A DNA stretch of 6,431 nt from CAYFZR01 sp046760505 [NCBI: Candidatus Hydrothermarchaeota archaeon] (GCA_046760505.1 JBHIEG010000057.1:1-6431); one strand, 5' to 3'. Counted from the stretch's first letter, positions 1-6,143 are shown. Program-made: numbers and translations. The notes: generated by a model from the letters alone, not told the origin.

Positions 1-248
1 CTACAAGACAGGGAGGAATTCCCTATTTTATTAAAGATGGCGAAAATGGGATTTTAGTTGACTATGGTAGACCGGATCATATCGCTAGGGCAGTAGAGAA
101 ATTATTATCTGACCGGGAACTTCGAGAAAAAACAGGTAAAAAGGGAAAGGAGGCAGCCTGGACTCTTAACTGGGATATAATTACTGAAAAGATTTTAGAG
201 GTTTATGAGTCAATCATGGAGGAACATGGCAAGAGGAGATCAAGATAG
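1..248 (+). CDS. Glycosyltransferase family 4 (GT-B), C-terminal end, partial
   Basis: The open frame enters from the left edge (first full codon at 3) and ends at TAG 246-248, leaving 81 residues. It begins TRQGGIPYFIKDGENGILVD, which matches the C-terminal nucleotide-sugar-binding loop of GT4 enzymes (GGIPEVIxDGxNGLLV-like). An amphipathic helix follows (IARAVEKLLSDRELREKTGKK), then the usual closing helix with W-x-x-I/EKILEVYESI. In the family this half binds the sugar nucleotide donor, and the enzyme moves a sugar onto a lipid, glycan or small-molecule acceptor at the cytoplasmic face of the membrane. Donor and acceptor cannot be inferred because the N-terminal acceptor domain and catalytic residues lie outside the window. 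The tail is basic (GKRRSR). It is convergent with the sugar operon, so it is probably a separate transcription unit. The family call is firm; the specific function is unknown. Confidence 0.85.
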   Translation, partial: TRQGGIPYFIKDGENGILVDYGRPDHIARAVEKLLSDRELREKTGKKGKEAAWTLNWDIITEKILEVYESIMEEHGKRRSR

Positions 249-265
249 GCGTTTGCTCTCCTCTT
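231..265 (+). terminator. Stem-loop at the glycosyltransferase stop, possible terminator
   Basis: Arms AAGAGGAGA (231-239) and TCTCCTCTT (257-265) are exact reverse complements. After one mismatch (240 against 256) another CAA/TTG pair set closes a 9-nt loop, giving about 12 pairs. The stop codon 246-248 lies in the loop. No run of T follows directly; the nearest is TTTT at 273-276. It may be a weak Rho-independent terminator or simply a 3'-end stabilising hairpin. The structure is visible; the terminator role is inference. Confidence 0.45.
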
Positions 266-267
266 AA

Positions 268-486
268 AGTGCTTTTGCGTTAGTGGGTGCGGCTATTTTC
301 ACAGGCTTTATCATTAATGCTGATATACGTATCATTGCTGCGTCCCTCTGCCTTCCCTTTATCTTTATTAACCTCCTCGGTATTAAGGAAACAGGCAGGA
401 CTCAGGTCGTTCTTGTCGCTGGATTACTGGCACTTATGGTTCTCTATGTAGTTCGTGGTCTGCCGCGCTCACACACATGCCCTTAA
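268..486 (+). pseudogene. Amino acid permease (APC family) internal fragment
   Basis: The frame opens after TAA 265-267 and runs to TAA 484-486. From 268 it reads SAFALVGAAIFTGFIINADI, a hydrophobic stretch, then FINLLGIKETGRTQ, then a second hydrophobic helix ending YVVRGLP near 462. The N-x-x-G-x-K-E-x-G-x-x-Q signature between two helices is typical of APC superfamily amino-acid permeases, which usually have about 450 residues and 12 helices. Here only about two helices (65 residues) are left, with neither the N-terminal substrate motif nor the later helices. After RGLP the last six residues (RSHTCP) do not continue the family. A GTG at 283 could be read as a start but has no convincing ribosome binding site. 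I read it as a relic, not a functional small gene. The family assignment is from memory of the signature, not an alignment. Confidence 0.65.
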
Positions 487-501
487 AACTCCAGCCTTCA
501 C

Positions 502-576
502 TCACGGCTTTTTGTTAGGGAAGACTGGGTAGGCATCTATTCCCTGAACCCCACTAGAGAGAACTTTGGCCAGCAT
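502..576 (-). pseudogene. ComM/YifB Mg-chelatase-like ATPase, N-terminal fragment
   Basis: On the minus strand ATG at 576-574 opens a frame of 24 codons ending at TGA 504-502. The first 18 residues, MLAKVLSSGVQGIDAYPV, match the invariant N-terminus of the YifB/ComM family (MLAKV-S-a-v-GIDAY-V-VEVDIS), AAA+ Mg-chelatase-like proteins of about 500 residues linked to DNA uptake or branch migration. After PV the sequence departs at once (FPNKKP, stop), and no other part of the protein is seen on either side. AAAGG precedes the ATG, but only about 1 nt away. It is best read as a truncated remnant left by a rearrangement. Confidence rests on one short but highly characteristic stretch. Confidence 0.6.
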
Positions 577-617
577 CCTTTTATCCGGTCATAATCTAGT
601 GCACTTTAGGAGTGATG

Positions 618-1583
618 TCAACGACGCCTTCGGTGTCGGGAGTAGGTATCAAAGCCAACAGCTCCTATGATAATAATCCCTTTGAACAAGTATTGCATGT
701 AAATGCTAACATTTAGCATATTAAACCCGTTACCTAATACAGTAAGTAGAAGCACCCCCACGACGGTTCTGGGGATACTTCCTTCCCCTCCCAGGATACT
801 AGTTCCTCCTATGACCACAGCAGCGATAGCATCTAACTCATAGTTGGTGCCACCAAGAGGGCTAGCAAGATTTACACGTGAAGCGAGGACTATTCCAGCC
901 AGCGCGGCCAAGGCACCGCTGAGTACAAAAGCAATTGTTCGGTAAAAGTTGATAAAAATGCCAGATAATTGGCTGGCTTCAATATTTCCTCCAATGGCAT
1001 AAATATACTTTCCGAACTTGGTACTATTCAAAACTATATGGGTAACAATTATCACAATAAGGAAGATTAAGATTGGCACAGGGAGACTATCAAGGTAACC
1101 TTGCCCAAAAAACAGAAAATCTTTTTTTACTCCTCGAATTGGATAGCCATTAGAATATATATACAGCATCCCTCTGGTAATGACCATTGTTCCAAGGGTA
1201 ACAATAAAGGAGCTCATAAACAGTCTTGTTACCAGTAGCCCATTTGCCAGTCCGATTGCTGCCCCGATAGCGATAGAAGCAATCACAGCTAACCAGAGAG
1301 AATGATTGTTTGAGAGAGTAACTGCTACTGCTCCAACAAAACCACAAATTGACCCAACCGATAAATCAAAGTTTCCTGAAACGATTATAAAAGTCATACC
1401 ACAGGCAATGATGCCAATGATAGAAGACTGCCTAATTATGTTCACCATATTTCCCACTGTTAAAAACCGATCTGAATAAATAGAAAGAAAAACAAAAAGA
1501 GCCAAGAACCCTAATATAATGCTGTATCTACTTAGTTCTACCTGTCTAATTTTTTGGCTAATTCCTTGACTTATTAATTTCAT
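618..1583 (-). CDS. Sugar ABC transporter permease, CUT2 (RbsC-like) family
   Basis: This 321-residue integral membrane protein is the channel subunit of a CUT2 sugar importer and would work as a dimer with the ATPase encoded upstream. After a short cytoplasmic N-terminus the first helix is about residues 20-36. The CUT2 hallmark GMTFIIVSGNFDLSVGS lies at 62-78, and the coupling-side signature YELDAIAAVVIGGTSILGG at 248-266 leads into the last helices. The C-terminus is basic (RHRRRR), as is usual on the cytoplasmic side. Length matches RbsC/XylH-type permeases. The segment normally reading GS-x-x-G-T is GSIPRTVVG here, an unusual Pro-Arg pair near 271-272. The start is ATG 1583-1581, with GAGAGGA seven nt upstream. 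It is last in the block, 41 nt after the TIM-barrel gene, so the two are probably cotranscribed. The substrate is unknown; pentoses, hexoses and polyols are all used by this family. Confidence 0.93.
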   Translation of the reverse strand: MKLISQGISQKIRQVELSRYSIILGFLALFVFLSIYSDRFLTVGNMVNIIRQSSIIGIIACGMTFIIVSGNFDLSVGSICGFVGAVAVTLSNNHSLWLAVIASIAIGAAIGLANGLLVTRLFMSSFIVTLGTMVITRGMLYIYSNGYPIRGVKKDFLFFGQGYLDSLPVPILIFLIVIIVTHIVLNSTKFGKYIYAIGGNIEASQLSGIFINFYRTIAFVLSGALAALAGIVLASRVNLASPLGGTNYELDAIAAVVIGGTSILGGEGSIPRTVVGVLLLTVLGNGFNMLNVSIYMQYLFKGIIIIGAVGFDTYSRHRRRR

Positions 1584-1624
1584 GCATTTTTCCTCTCTCG
1601 TACTTGCAAAATTGGGCTCTTAAA

Positions 1625-2872
1625 TCAAAGTTTTAGAGCTTCTGCTACCAAATCAATATTTTTCTTGGGAGTAGAGAACATGTCCCAGGAAAGGACAATT
1701 CCATCAGCATACTTTTGTAAATACCAGATGGATTGTTTCAATTTTGATGGGTCTGGCTTGCAAATTCCGCGAACACTGACAGTTTCCACTCCACCGTAGA
1801 TGGGAAAGCTCGCCTCTGTTTGTTTCTTGGCAAGCAAAACCTCCTGGGGAATAATCTCCTCACTAACACCTCCCTTTTGATAAATCTCATTTACCGAACA
1901 AGGAAGATCACAATGAAAGTAACCTTGAAGAAAGCTTAGGACCGACTCTTCCCTCAAATCTCTATTCATTTTAATAAGGCCTTCAACAATACTTTTAATT
2001 TCGTAAGGGATACCAGCAGGAGCAAATGTCTTTATATAGATCATGGGCTTAATCCAGTCTGCATATTTAAATAAATAGGAATAATTTTGACCAGTAGTGG
2101 GGGCAAGAGAGGGTGTAAAGCAGTCTAATCCGATCTTTAATTCATTTTTGTAAAAAATCTCTCGGGCACGCTTAATAACTTCCTTTATAGAATTAAATTT
2201 AAAATGCAGATGATCATTAATGATCTGATTCTCTCTAAAAGAAGAAAATAAGGTATTTAGAGCTTTTGATTGTGCGGGAACCTGTGAGGGCTTGATCTTC
2301 CTTATCTCTTTTATCAATCGCTCCAGTTCTAACCGAGCCTTATTTAAACTAATGCCCATATGCTCTGCCTTTCTCAAGCACCCTTGGCAAAAGCAACAAA
2401 AAGTTGACAAAAGACCACTGGCTGGGGAGTAGTAGCGTATTCTATCCAGAAAGACCCCCTTATAACCAGAGTTTCTTAATTTTTTTGATAAGCTTTCAAA
2501 GTTCTTCTTCAACACAGATTCAAATTCCCGACTATTGGGGCAGGCAAACAGAAAATTTTCTCCTGTATCCATCAACCATTTGGAACTAACCCTGCCTTTA
2601 TTGTACCCAACTACCTGAAAAGAACTCCGAAAATTAGGAATTTCTGATAAAACCGGGTACCAGAAATAAACTTGGGTATTGTAAATACCAGCCTTCCTTA
2701 AACATTCCTCATACAGTAAAGGATTATCACCCCATCCAATGATGATAATGTCTATGTGAAACTTATGTTCGATATAATCGATAATTCCTGTGAGGTGAGT
2801 TTTTTTTAGCGCCTCAGGTCTTGCCGAAGGAATGAAAACTTGGATACAGGTAACACACTTTTTGTCTACCAA
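1625..2872 (-). CDS. Cysteine-rich TIM-barrel protein, putative glycoside hydrolase-like
   Basis: I do not recognise a named family. The protein has no signal peptide or membrane segment. It looks like an alternating beta/alpha barrel: a strand ending FLDRIRYYSP (about 141-150, with D143, R144, R146), a cluster CCFCQGC (159-165), GLDCFTPSLAP (248-258), YADWIKPMIY (270-279), GGVET (360-364, E363) and a last strand GIVLSWDM (391-398). D or E at strand ends plus a C-x-C-x-x-C insert after strand four recalls uncharacterised glycoside-hydrolase-like barrels (GH10/GH42-like fold); this is resemblance, not a match. About twelve cysteines, including CVTC at 6-9 and C321-x3-C325, suggest metal binding. 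The TTG at 2872 is chosen because AAGGA lies seven nt upstream; a TTG at 2887 in the same frame adds five residues but lacks such a site. It sits between the ATPase and permease genes of a sugar importer, so a role on the imported compound is inferred. Confidence 0.75.
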   Translation of the reverse strand: MVDKKCVTCIQVFIPSARPEALKKTHLTGIIDYIEHKFHIDIIIIGWGDNPLLYEECLRKAGIYNTQVYFWYPVLSEIPNFRSSFQVVGYNKGRVSSKWLMDTGENFLFACPNSREFESVLKKNFESLSKKLRNSGYKGVFLDRIRYYSPASGLLSTFCCFCQGCLRKAEHMGISLNKARLELERLIKEIRKIKPSQVPAQSKALNTLFSSFRENQIINDHLHFKFNSIKEVIKRAREIFYKNELKIGLDCFTPSLAPTTGQNYSYLFKYADWIKPMIYIKTFAPAGIPYEIKSIVEGLIKMNRDLREESVLSFLQGYFHCDLPCSVNEIYQKGGVSEEIIPQEVLLAKKQTEASFPIYGGVETVSVRGICKPDPSKLKQSIWYLQKYADGIVLSWDMFSTPKKNIDLVAEALKL

Positions 2873-2944
2873 GTACCTATCCTTCAAAATATAAATTTTC
2901 TCAAGATGGGCCCCCAGAGTTTATTGACACAAGACAACACATTT

Positions 2945-2973
2945 TTTAGAAATTTTGAATACAAGTCAGTCAA
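2945..2973 (-). promoter_or_regulatory. Possible sigma70-type promoter upstream of the TIM-barrel gene
   Basis: On the minus strand TTGACT (2973-2968, five of six to TTGACA) is followed after exactly 17 nt by TCTAAA (2950-2945, four of six to TATAAT), with A-rich sequence upstream. It lies in the 156-nt spacer after the ATPase gene and would leave a leader of about 65 nt. This would allow the TIM-barrel and permease genes to be expressed apart from the ATPase. AT-rich spacers give such matches by chance, so this is tentative. Confidence 0.3.
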
Positions 2974-3043
2974 AGATTTTATCTCATGTTTTGTTCTTTT
3001 TCTAGAGCTTAAAATCCCTACTACACATTTTTATTTAGTCTTG

Positions 3044-3802
3044 TTATTTACCAGTTCCTATAAACATGAGTTTTACGATTTCATCTTTGTTTGTCTTTGC
3101 TGTTTCTTTGACGACCACCCTACGTCCCTGTTTTAAAACAAAAATCCGGTCTGAAACCGTAAAGATGTCTTCCAATCTGTGAGTAATAAATATTATAGAG
3201 ATACCATGCTCTTTCAAACGTAATGTTAGTTCCAGAACCTTACCTATCTCTTTCAGGGCAAGATTTGCCGTTGGCTCGTCCATTATCACAACTTTTGGAT
3301 TAAAGCTGGTAGCTTTTCCCACAGCTACCGCCTGCTGCTGGCCACCAGAAAGACGATCAATTCTTGTTCTGGGATTCTTGATATCTATTTTCAGTCTGTG
3401 GAGTACCTCAAGCGCTTCCCTCTCCATCCTTTTTTTTCTCAGAAAACCACCAAAGACTCTCCCCCGGGTGACTTCTCTACCGAGAAATAGATTACCGGCA
3501 ACATCCAGATTTGGACACAACGCGAAGTTCTGGTAAACCATCTCAATTCCAAGTTGTCTTGACAGGTGAGGACTGGTAATATGTATCTCTCTACCTTCGA
3601 AGAAAACTTTTCCTTCGTCAGCCTGATAGGCTCCAGTTAAAATCTTCATAAGAGTTGACTTCCCCGCGGCATTATCTCCCACCAGACCCAAGATTTCATC
3701 ATTTCTAAGCTCGAGATTTACCTTGGTGAGGGCTTGTAATCCGCCAAAAGACTTAGAGATACTCTTCATCTCGACTATATTCTTTTTTTCCATACTATTC
3801 AT
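3044..3802 (-). CDS. Sugar ABC transporter ATP-binding protein, single domain
   Basis: This is the ATP-hydrolysing subunit of the sugar importer, cytoplasmic and acting as a dimer on the permease. Counting from ATG 3802, all nucleotide-binding motifs are present in order: Walker A GDNAAGKST (42-50), Q-loop VYQNFAL (Q91), signature LSGGQQQAVAVGKA (151-164), Walker B VVIMDEPTANL (171-181, catalytic E176) and switch His in ITHRL (H208). At 252 residues it has one ATPase domain, whereas RbsA/MglA-type CUT2 ATPases are two-domain proteins near 500 residues; FrcA-like members are single-domain, so this is the likely subgroup. The ATG at 3802 is preferred because GAGGG lies eight nt upstream. ATGs at 3817 and 3796 are in frame, but the first has its AGGA too close and the second too far. 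It lies 344 nt after the binding-protein gene and 156-171 nt before the TIM-barrel gene. Confidence 0.93.
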   Translation of the reverse strand: MNSMEKKNIVEMKSISKSFGGLQALTKVNLELRNDEILGLVGDNAAGKSTLMKILTGAYQADEGKVFFEGREIHITSPHLSRQLGIEMVYQNFALCPNLDVAGNLFLGREVTRGRVFGGFLRKKRMEREALEVLHRLKIDIKNPRTRIDRLSGGQQQAVAVGKATSFNPKVVIMDEPTANLALKEIGKVLELTLRLKEHGISIIFITHRLEDIFTVSDRIFVLKQGRRVVVKETAKTNKDEIVKLMFIGTGK

Positions 3803-3837
3803 TTTCAATGCCCTCATTCCTGCCGTTAGTAAAATCG

Positions 3838-3870
3838 TGGCTTGCCTCCCTGACGTTCTTTAGGCAGCCA
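3838..3870 (-). promoter_or_regulatory. Bulged hairpin in the ATPase 5' leader
   Basis: TGGCTTGCCT (3838-3847) and AGGCAGCCA (3862-3870) pair over nine base pairs with one bulged T, loop of 14 nt. It sits about 36 nt upstream of the chosen ATPase start. In minus-strand RNA it would expose AGGGAGG-like sequence partly in the loop. A role in translation control is speculative. Confidence 0.25.
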
Positions 3871-4087
3871 AGTTCCTACTCCATCTCATATTCCAAAATA
3901 ATAACGTAGCAGAAAATAGCAAAAAATAAAGAGAATCTAACGCGTTTCTTCCCTTTAAATGAGAAAATTTGAGAATTAGAATAATTTCTCAATTATCTTT
4001 TTGCATGTATCCCTTTCTTCGATGTAATGTATACGTAGGCACCCCGCCTCGTCGTGCTTTACTCTCTAATTAGTCCATTTAATTTTT

Positions 4088-4128
4088 TAAATCTCCTTGT
4101 GGGACTGACTTGCCCACAAGGAGATTTA
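4088..4128 (-). promoter_or_regulatory. Perfect 16-bp stem-loop after the binding-protein gene
   Basis: The arm at 4088-4103 (TAAATCTCCTTGTGGG) and the arm at 4113-4128 are perfect reverse complements, separated by a 9-nt loop. It begins 33 nt after the binding-protein stop. In the direction of transcription it is followed by A-rich, not T-rich, sequence, and on the other strand by GATAAGTAATC, so it lacks the U-tract of a standard Rho-independent terminator. In many importer operons a strong hairpin after the binding-protein gene protects the upstream mRNA from 3' exonucleases, giving excess binding protein over membrane subunits; that is the most likely role here. Confidence 0.7.
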
Positions 4129-4161
4129 GATAAGTAATCACCACCACTTTACGACTTTGAA

Positions 4162-5115
4162 TTAGAACTCAGGGACGATTTCATCTACATTTTCTTTGGT
4201 CACTTTGATCTGGTTCACCGGTACAAATTCAGGGATGGTTTCGCCTTCAAGGTACTTAACAGCCATTTCTACCCCAACTCTTCCCTGGGTAACAGGAGAA
4301 ATCCACGTATCTCCATACATTTTCCCCTCTCTTATGGCATCCAATCCAGCTTTTGTTCCATCAATACCAACAACCGCAATCTCTCCCAGCTTTCCCGCTG
4401 CCTCGATTGCTTGAAGAGCACCTAGAGCCAATCCATCAAAGTGAGTGAAAAGAAAATCGATCTGCACGCCTGTCTGAAGATAATCCTCCATGATCTTCAT
4501 GGCTTTTTCTGGATCCCAACCAATTGCTGCCTGAATTCCGATGATTTTTATTTGTGGGTTCATCCCGATCTTCTCTATAAAGCCTCTTGTTCGATTTATT
4601 TGAGGGGGGGTTCCCGGGTGTCCCTCGATAATCAGCACATTTCCACCCTTCTTCCCCAAAACCTCTAAGGCCATCTCACCGCAGAGACCACCGGTATATG
4701 TCTCATCCTGACCTATATAACTTATAAGTCCAGGATATTTACTATGAGGATCTATGCCAACCGCGTTAACCAAAGCCATAATTGGTATACCTGCCTCTTT
4801 AGCTTTTTCTACCGCCGGTATAGCCCCTATTGCATCAGCAGGAATGATAATAATCAAATCAACCCCTCGAGATATAAAATTCTCAACTTGAGTTAGTTGT
4901 TTCTCTGCATCCCATTCTGCGAACATGTAAGCCAATTCCACTCCGAGTTCTTCAGCAGCTTCATCGCATCCTCTCTGCATCGCCGCAAAATATTCTACCG
5001 CTCCTGGAATGGAAATTCCTATAGTGTACTTCTTTGGCTCCGCGTAAACCAATTGGGGAAGTAAGAATATTAAACACCCCAACAACAGTAAGGTTATAAT
5101 TTTCCTTAAACGCAT
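4162..5115 (-). CDS. Sugar-binding protein of CUT2 ABC transporter (periplasmic-binding type 1)
   Basis: This 317-residue protein is the extracytoplasmic receptor that captures the sugar and delivers it to the permease. Residues 1-25 are a signal peptide: MRLRK, a hydrophobic core, then LVYA before EPKKY, a good signal peptidase I site. LLGC at 11-14 looks like a lipobox, but hydrophobic residues continue after the Cys, so lipidation is less likely. The mature part follows the ribose-binding-protein fold: YTIGISIPGAVEYFAAMQRG (30-49), QVENFISRGVDLIIIIPAD (76-94), EGHPGTPPQINRTRGF (164-179, usual position of a ligand-binding Arg), FTHFDGLALGALQAIEAAG (223-241) and VVGIDGTKAGLDAI (248-261). ATG 5115-5113 has an ideal AAGGAGG five nt upstream. 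The gene stands 127 nt after the NagB-like gene and is followed by a strong hairpin. The ligand is unknown; D227 and D252 suit polyhydroxylated sugars. Confidence 0.94.
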   Translation of the reverse strand: MRLRKIITLLLLGCLIFLLPQLVYAEPKKYTIGISIPGAVEYFAAMQRGCDEAAEELGVELAYMFAEWDAEKQLTQVENFISRGVDLIIIIPADAIGAIPAVEKAKEAGIPIMALVNAVGIDPHSKYPGLISYIGQDETYTGGLCGEMALEVLGKKGGNVLIIEGHPGTPPQINRTRGFIEKIGMNPQIKIIGIQAAIGWDPEKAMKIMEDYLQTGVQIDFLFTHFDGLALGALQAIEAAGKLGEIAVVGIDGTKAGLDAIREGKMYGDTWISPVTQGRVGVEMAVKYLEGETIPEFVPVNQIKVTKENVDEIVPEF

Positions 5116-5242
5116 TTGTTCCTCCTTGTAGTAATTAGAATCTAATGTAAGGGTCTTATACTCTTAAAATAGGTATCACCTCCTCCACTTGATTTTTGAC
5201 CCTTTTTGGCGCCTTGAACTTCAAGAAAACATCATCTCCACC
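5116..5242 (-). promoter_or_regulatory. Leader region of the binding-protein gene
   Basis: This 127-nt spacer holds three signals. The AAGGAGG ribosome binding site at 5121-5127 serves the binding protein. AGGAGGTGAT (minus strand, 5184-5175) is a near-complete complement to the 16S rRNA 3' end, yet no convincing start codon follows at normal spacing. A 13-nt palindrome CTTGAA-C-TTCAAG lies at 5213-5225. No clear -35/-10 pair was found, so the gene may depend on readthrough from upstream. Operator function of the palindrome is a guess. Confidence 0.35.
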
Positions 5243-6094
5243 TTACTTTGGTCCGACCTTCGGAGAATCTGCCGTATAGGAATCCACGTTAATTATACAA
5301 TCTGCATGTTCTTGAACAAAGGTGACAGGGTACTCCACACTTATCTCCCCTAGACAGGCTATTCGGAAGATCGTCCTCTGCCAGTCCCCACCGTCACAAT
5401 AGAGGCGAATCCTCTTGGAGGAAAGAATCTCTCTCATTCCAATGGTTACTGCCATAGGGGGTATCATCGAGGAGTTTCCTCCTGTTCCACCAATGCTGTT
5501 GATTACCACTGTATCAGGGGCTAATTGCACAACTCTGGTAAGCGAGTTCTTGAATTCGTCCCAGGATATGTTATACCACCTATTTATGAGCGGCTCATTA
5601 AAGGCAATGTGACCGTGATAGCCAATTCCTCCGTAGCAAGTATCAATCCCCCCAACTTCTTTAATTTTCTCAGTAATCTCGTCGATACGAAAAGGATGAG
5701 GAAAGTGAATGTGATCCTCAGGAATTCTTATCTCCTCATCAAGAAGGTCAAAAAGATTTTTTCTCATAAACCCCTCAAAGCTCATGGGATGATTTAAAGG
5801 AATAGGCCTTCCCTGCCAGTCCAGATATTCATCCATATTAAAGGTATGCACATTTTTCCAGCTTATTTTCCCCCGGTTTGAGATCTCCGCCAAGATAGGA
5901 TATTGAGGAGTGGGACCCACTGGCAAAATTATCCTGGTGGACTTTTCCTGAGCATTGTTCTGTTTGATTTCATCGGCTATGCTTTTAGCAAAGTGCTGGT
6001 ACAGGCTCTTGGTATCTGACAGAATATTCACCTTTACCTTGCTTACCTTAGGTAGCTTCTCCAGGGGCACGGCGAGTATTTGCGGTAAACCCAT
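5243..6094 (-). CDS. Divergent glucosamine-6-phosphate deaminase/isomerase (NagB) family protein
   Basis: NagB-family enzymes convert glucosamine-6-phosphate to fructose-6-phosphate plus ammonia in the cytoplasm. This 283-residue protein keeps the family framework: LPVGPTP (57-63), FNMDEYL (85-91, D88 at the place of catalytic D72 of E. coli NagB), LNHPMSFEGFM (100-110), GGIGYHGHIAFNEP (155-168, H162 and E167 for H143 and E148) and MAVTIGMREIL (214-224). By eye alignment, several positions differ from E. coli NagB: T41 is V59, G43 is P61, D141 is H160, R172 is I201 and K208 is W238. The T41-G43 loop, R172 and K208 help hold phosphate, so the substrate may not be glucosamine-6-phosphate. It carries about 18 extra N-terminal residues. 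ATG 6094 has AAGGAGG nine nt upstream. It sits 49 nt after the ROK gene, suggesting cotranscription. The gene symbol nagB is withheld because of the altered site. Confidence 0.85.
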   Translation of the reverse strand: MGLPQILAVPLEKLPKVSKVKVNILSDTKSLYQHFAKSIADEIKQNNAQEKSTRIILPVGPTPQYPILAEISNRGKISWKNVHTFNMDEYLDWQGRPIPLNHPMSFEGFMRKNLFDLLDEEIRIPEDHIHFPHPFRIDEITEKIKEVGGIDTCYGGIGYHGHIAFNEPLINRWYNISWDEFKNSLTRVVQLAPDTVVINSIGGTGGNSSMIPPMAVTIGMREILSSKRIRLYCDGGDWQRTIFRIACLGEISVEYPVTFVQEHADCIINVDSYTADSPKVGPK

Positions 6095-6143
6095 GGGAAT
6101 ATGCCTCCTTATTTAAGGCTCCTCTCTTAAAGGCAATTTTTGA

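Larger units (their letters stand above)
3803..4161. other. Long non-coding spacer inside the transporter locus
   Basis: About 344 nt separate the binding-protein stop from the ATPase start region, unusual for CUT2 operons. I found no frame on either strand with family resemblance. Visible structure: the perfect hairpin at 4088-4128; a bulged hairpin at 3838-3870; a 7-bp inverted repeat TTGAGAA/TTCTCAA near 3970-3993; and a small CG-rich stem around 4034-4052 on the minus strand (CGAGGC, GGGGT, GCCTACG). TTGCTA followed after 16 nt by TATTTT near 3890-3920 (minus) is a weak promoter candidate. The spacer may serve as a 3'/5' untranslated regulatory region or be the remnant of a lost gene. Confidence 0.5.

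Noticed and set aside
598-605. AGTGCACT palindrome downstream of the permease gene
   Set aside because: Eight-base palindromes are common by chance, and it has no loop or T-tract to act as a terminator.
2961-2972. CAAGTCAGTC shared between 2962-2971 and the loop region of the 4088-4128 hairpin (opposite strand)
   Set aside because: A single shared 10-mer in a window of this size is expected by chance, and the contexts are unrelated.
2937-3030. ACACATTTTT occurring twice in the spacer after the ATPase gene
   Set aside because: Two copies of an AT-rich 10-mer in a low-complexity spacer do not support a repeat family or CRISPR-like array.
2840-3136. 98-codon open frame on the plus strand
   Set aside because: It overlaps the TIM-barrel start and the ATPase end on the opposite strand, is rich in Phe/Ser/Leu as expected of a shadow, and shows no family motif or good ribosome site.
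4088-4128. Calling the perfect stem-loop a standard Rho-independent terminator
   Set aside because: Neither strand has a T-run directly after the stem; on the transcribed strand it is followed by AAAAA, so it was listed as a regulatory stem-loop.
5525-5797. 90-codon open frame on the plus strand
   Set aside because: It lies wholly antisense to the well-supported NagB-like gene and has no recognisable motif.
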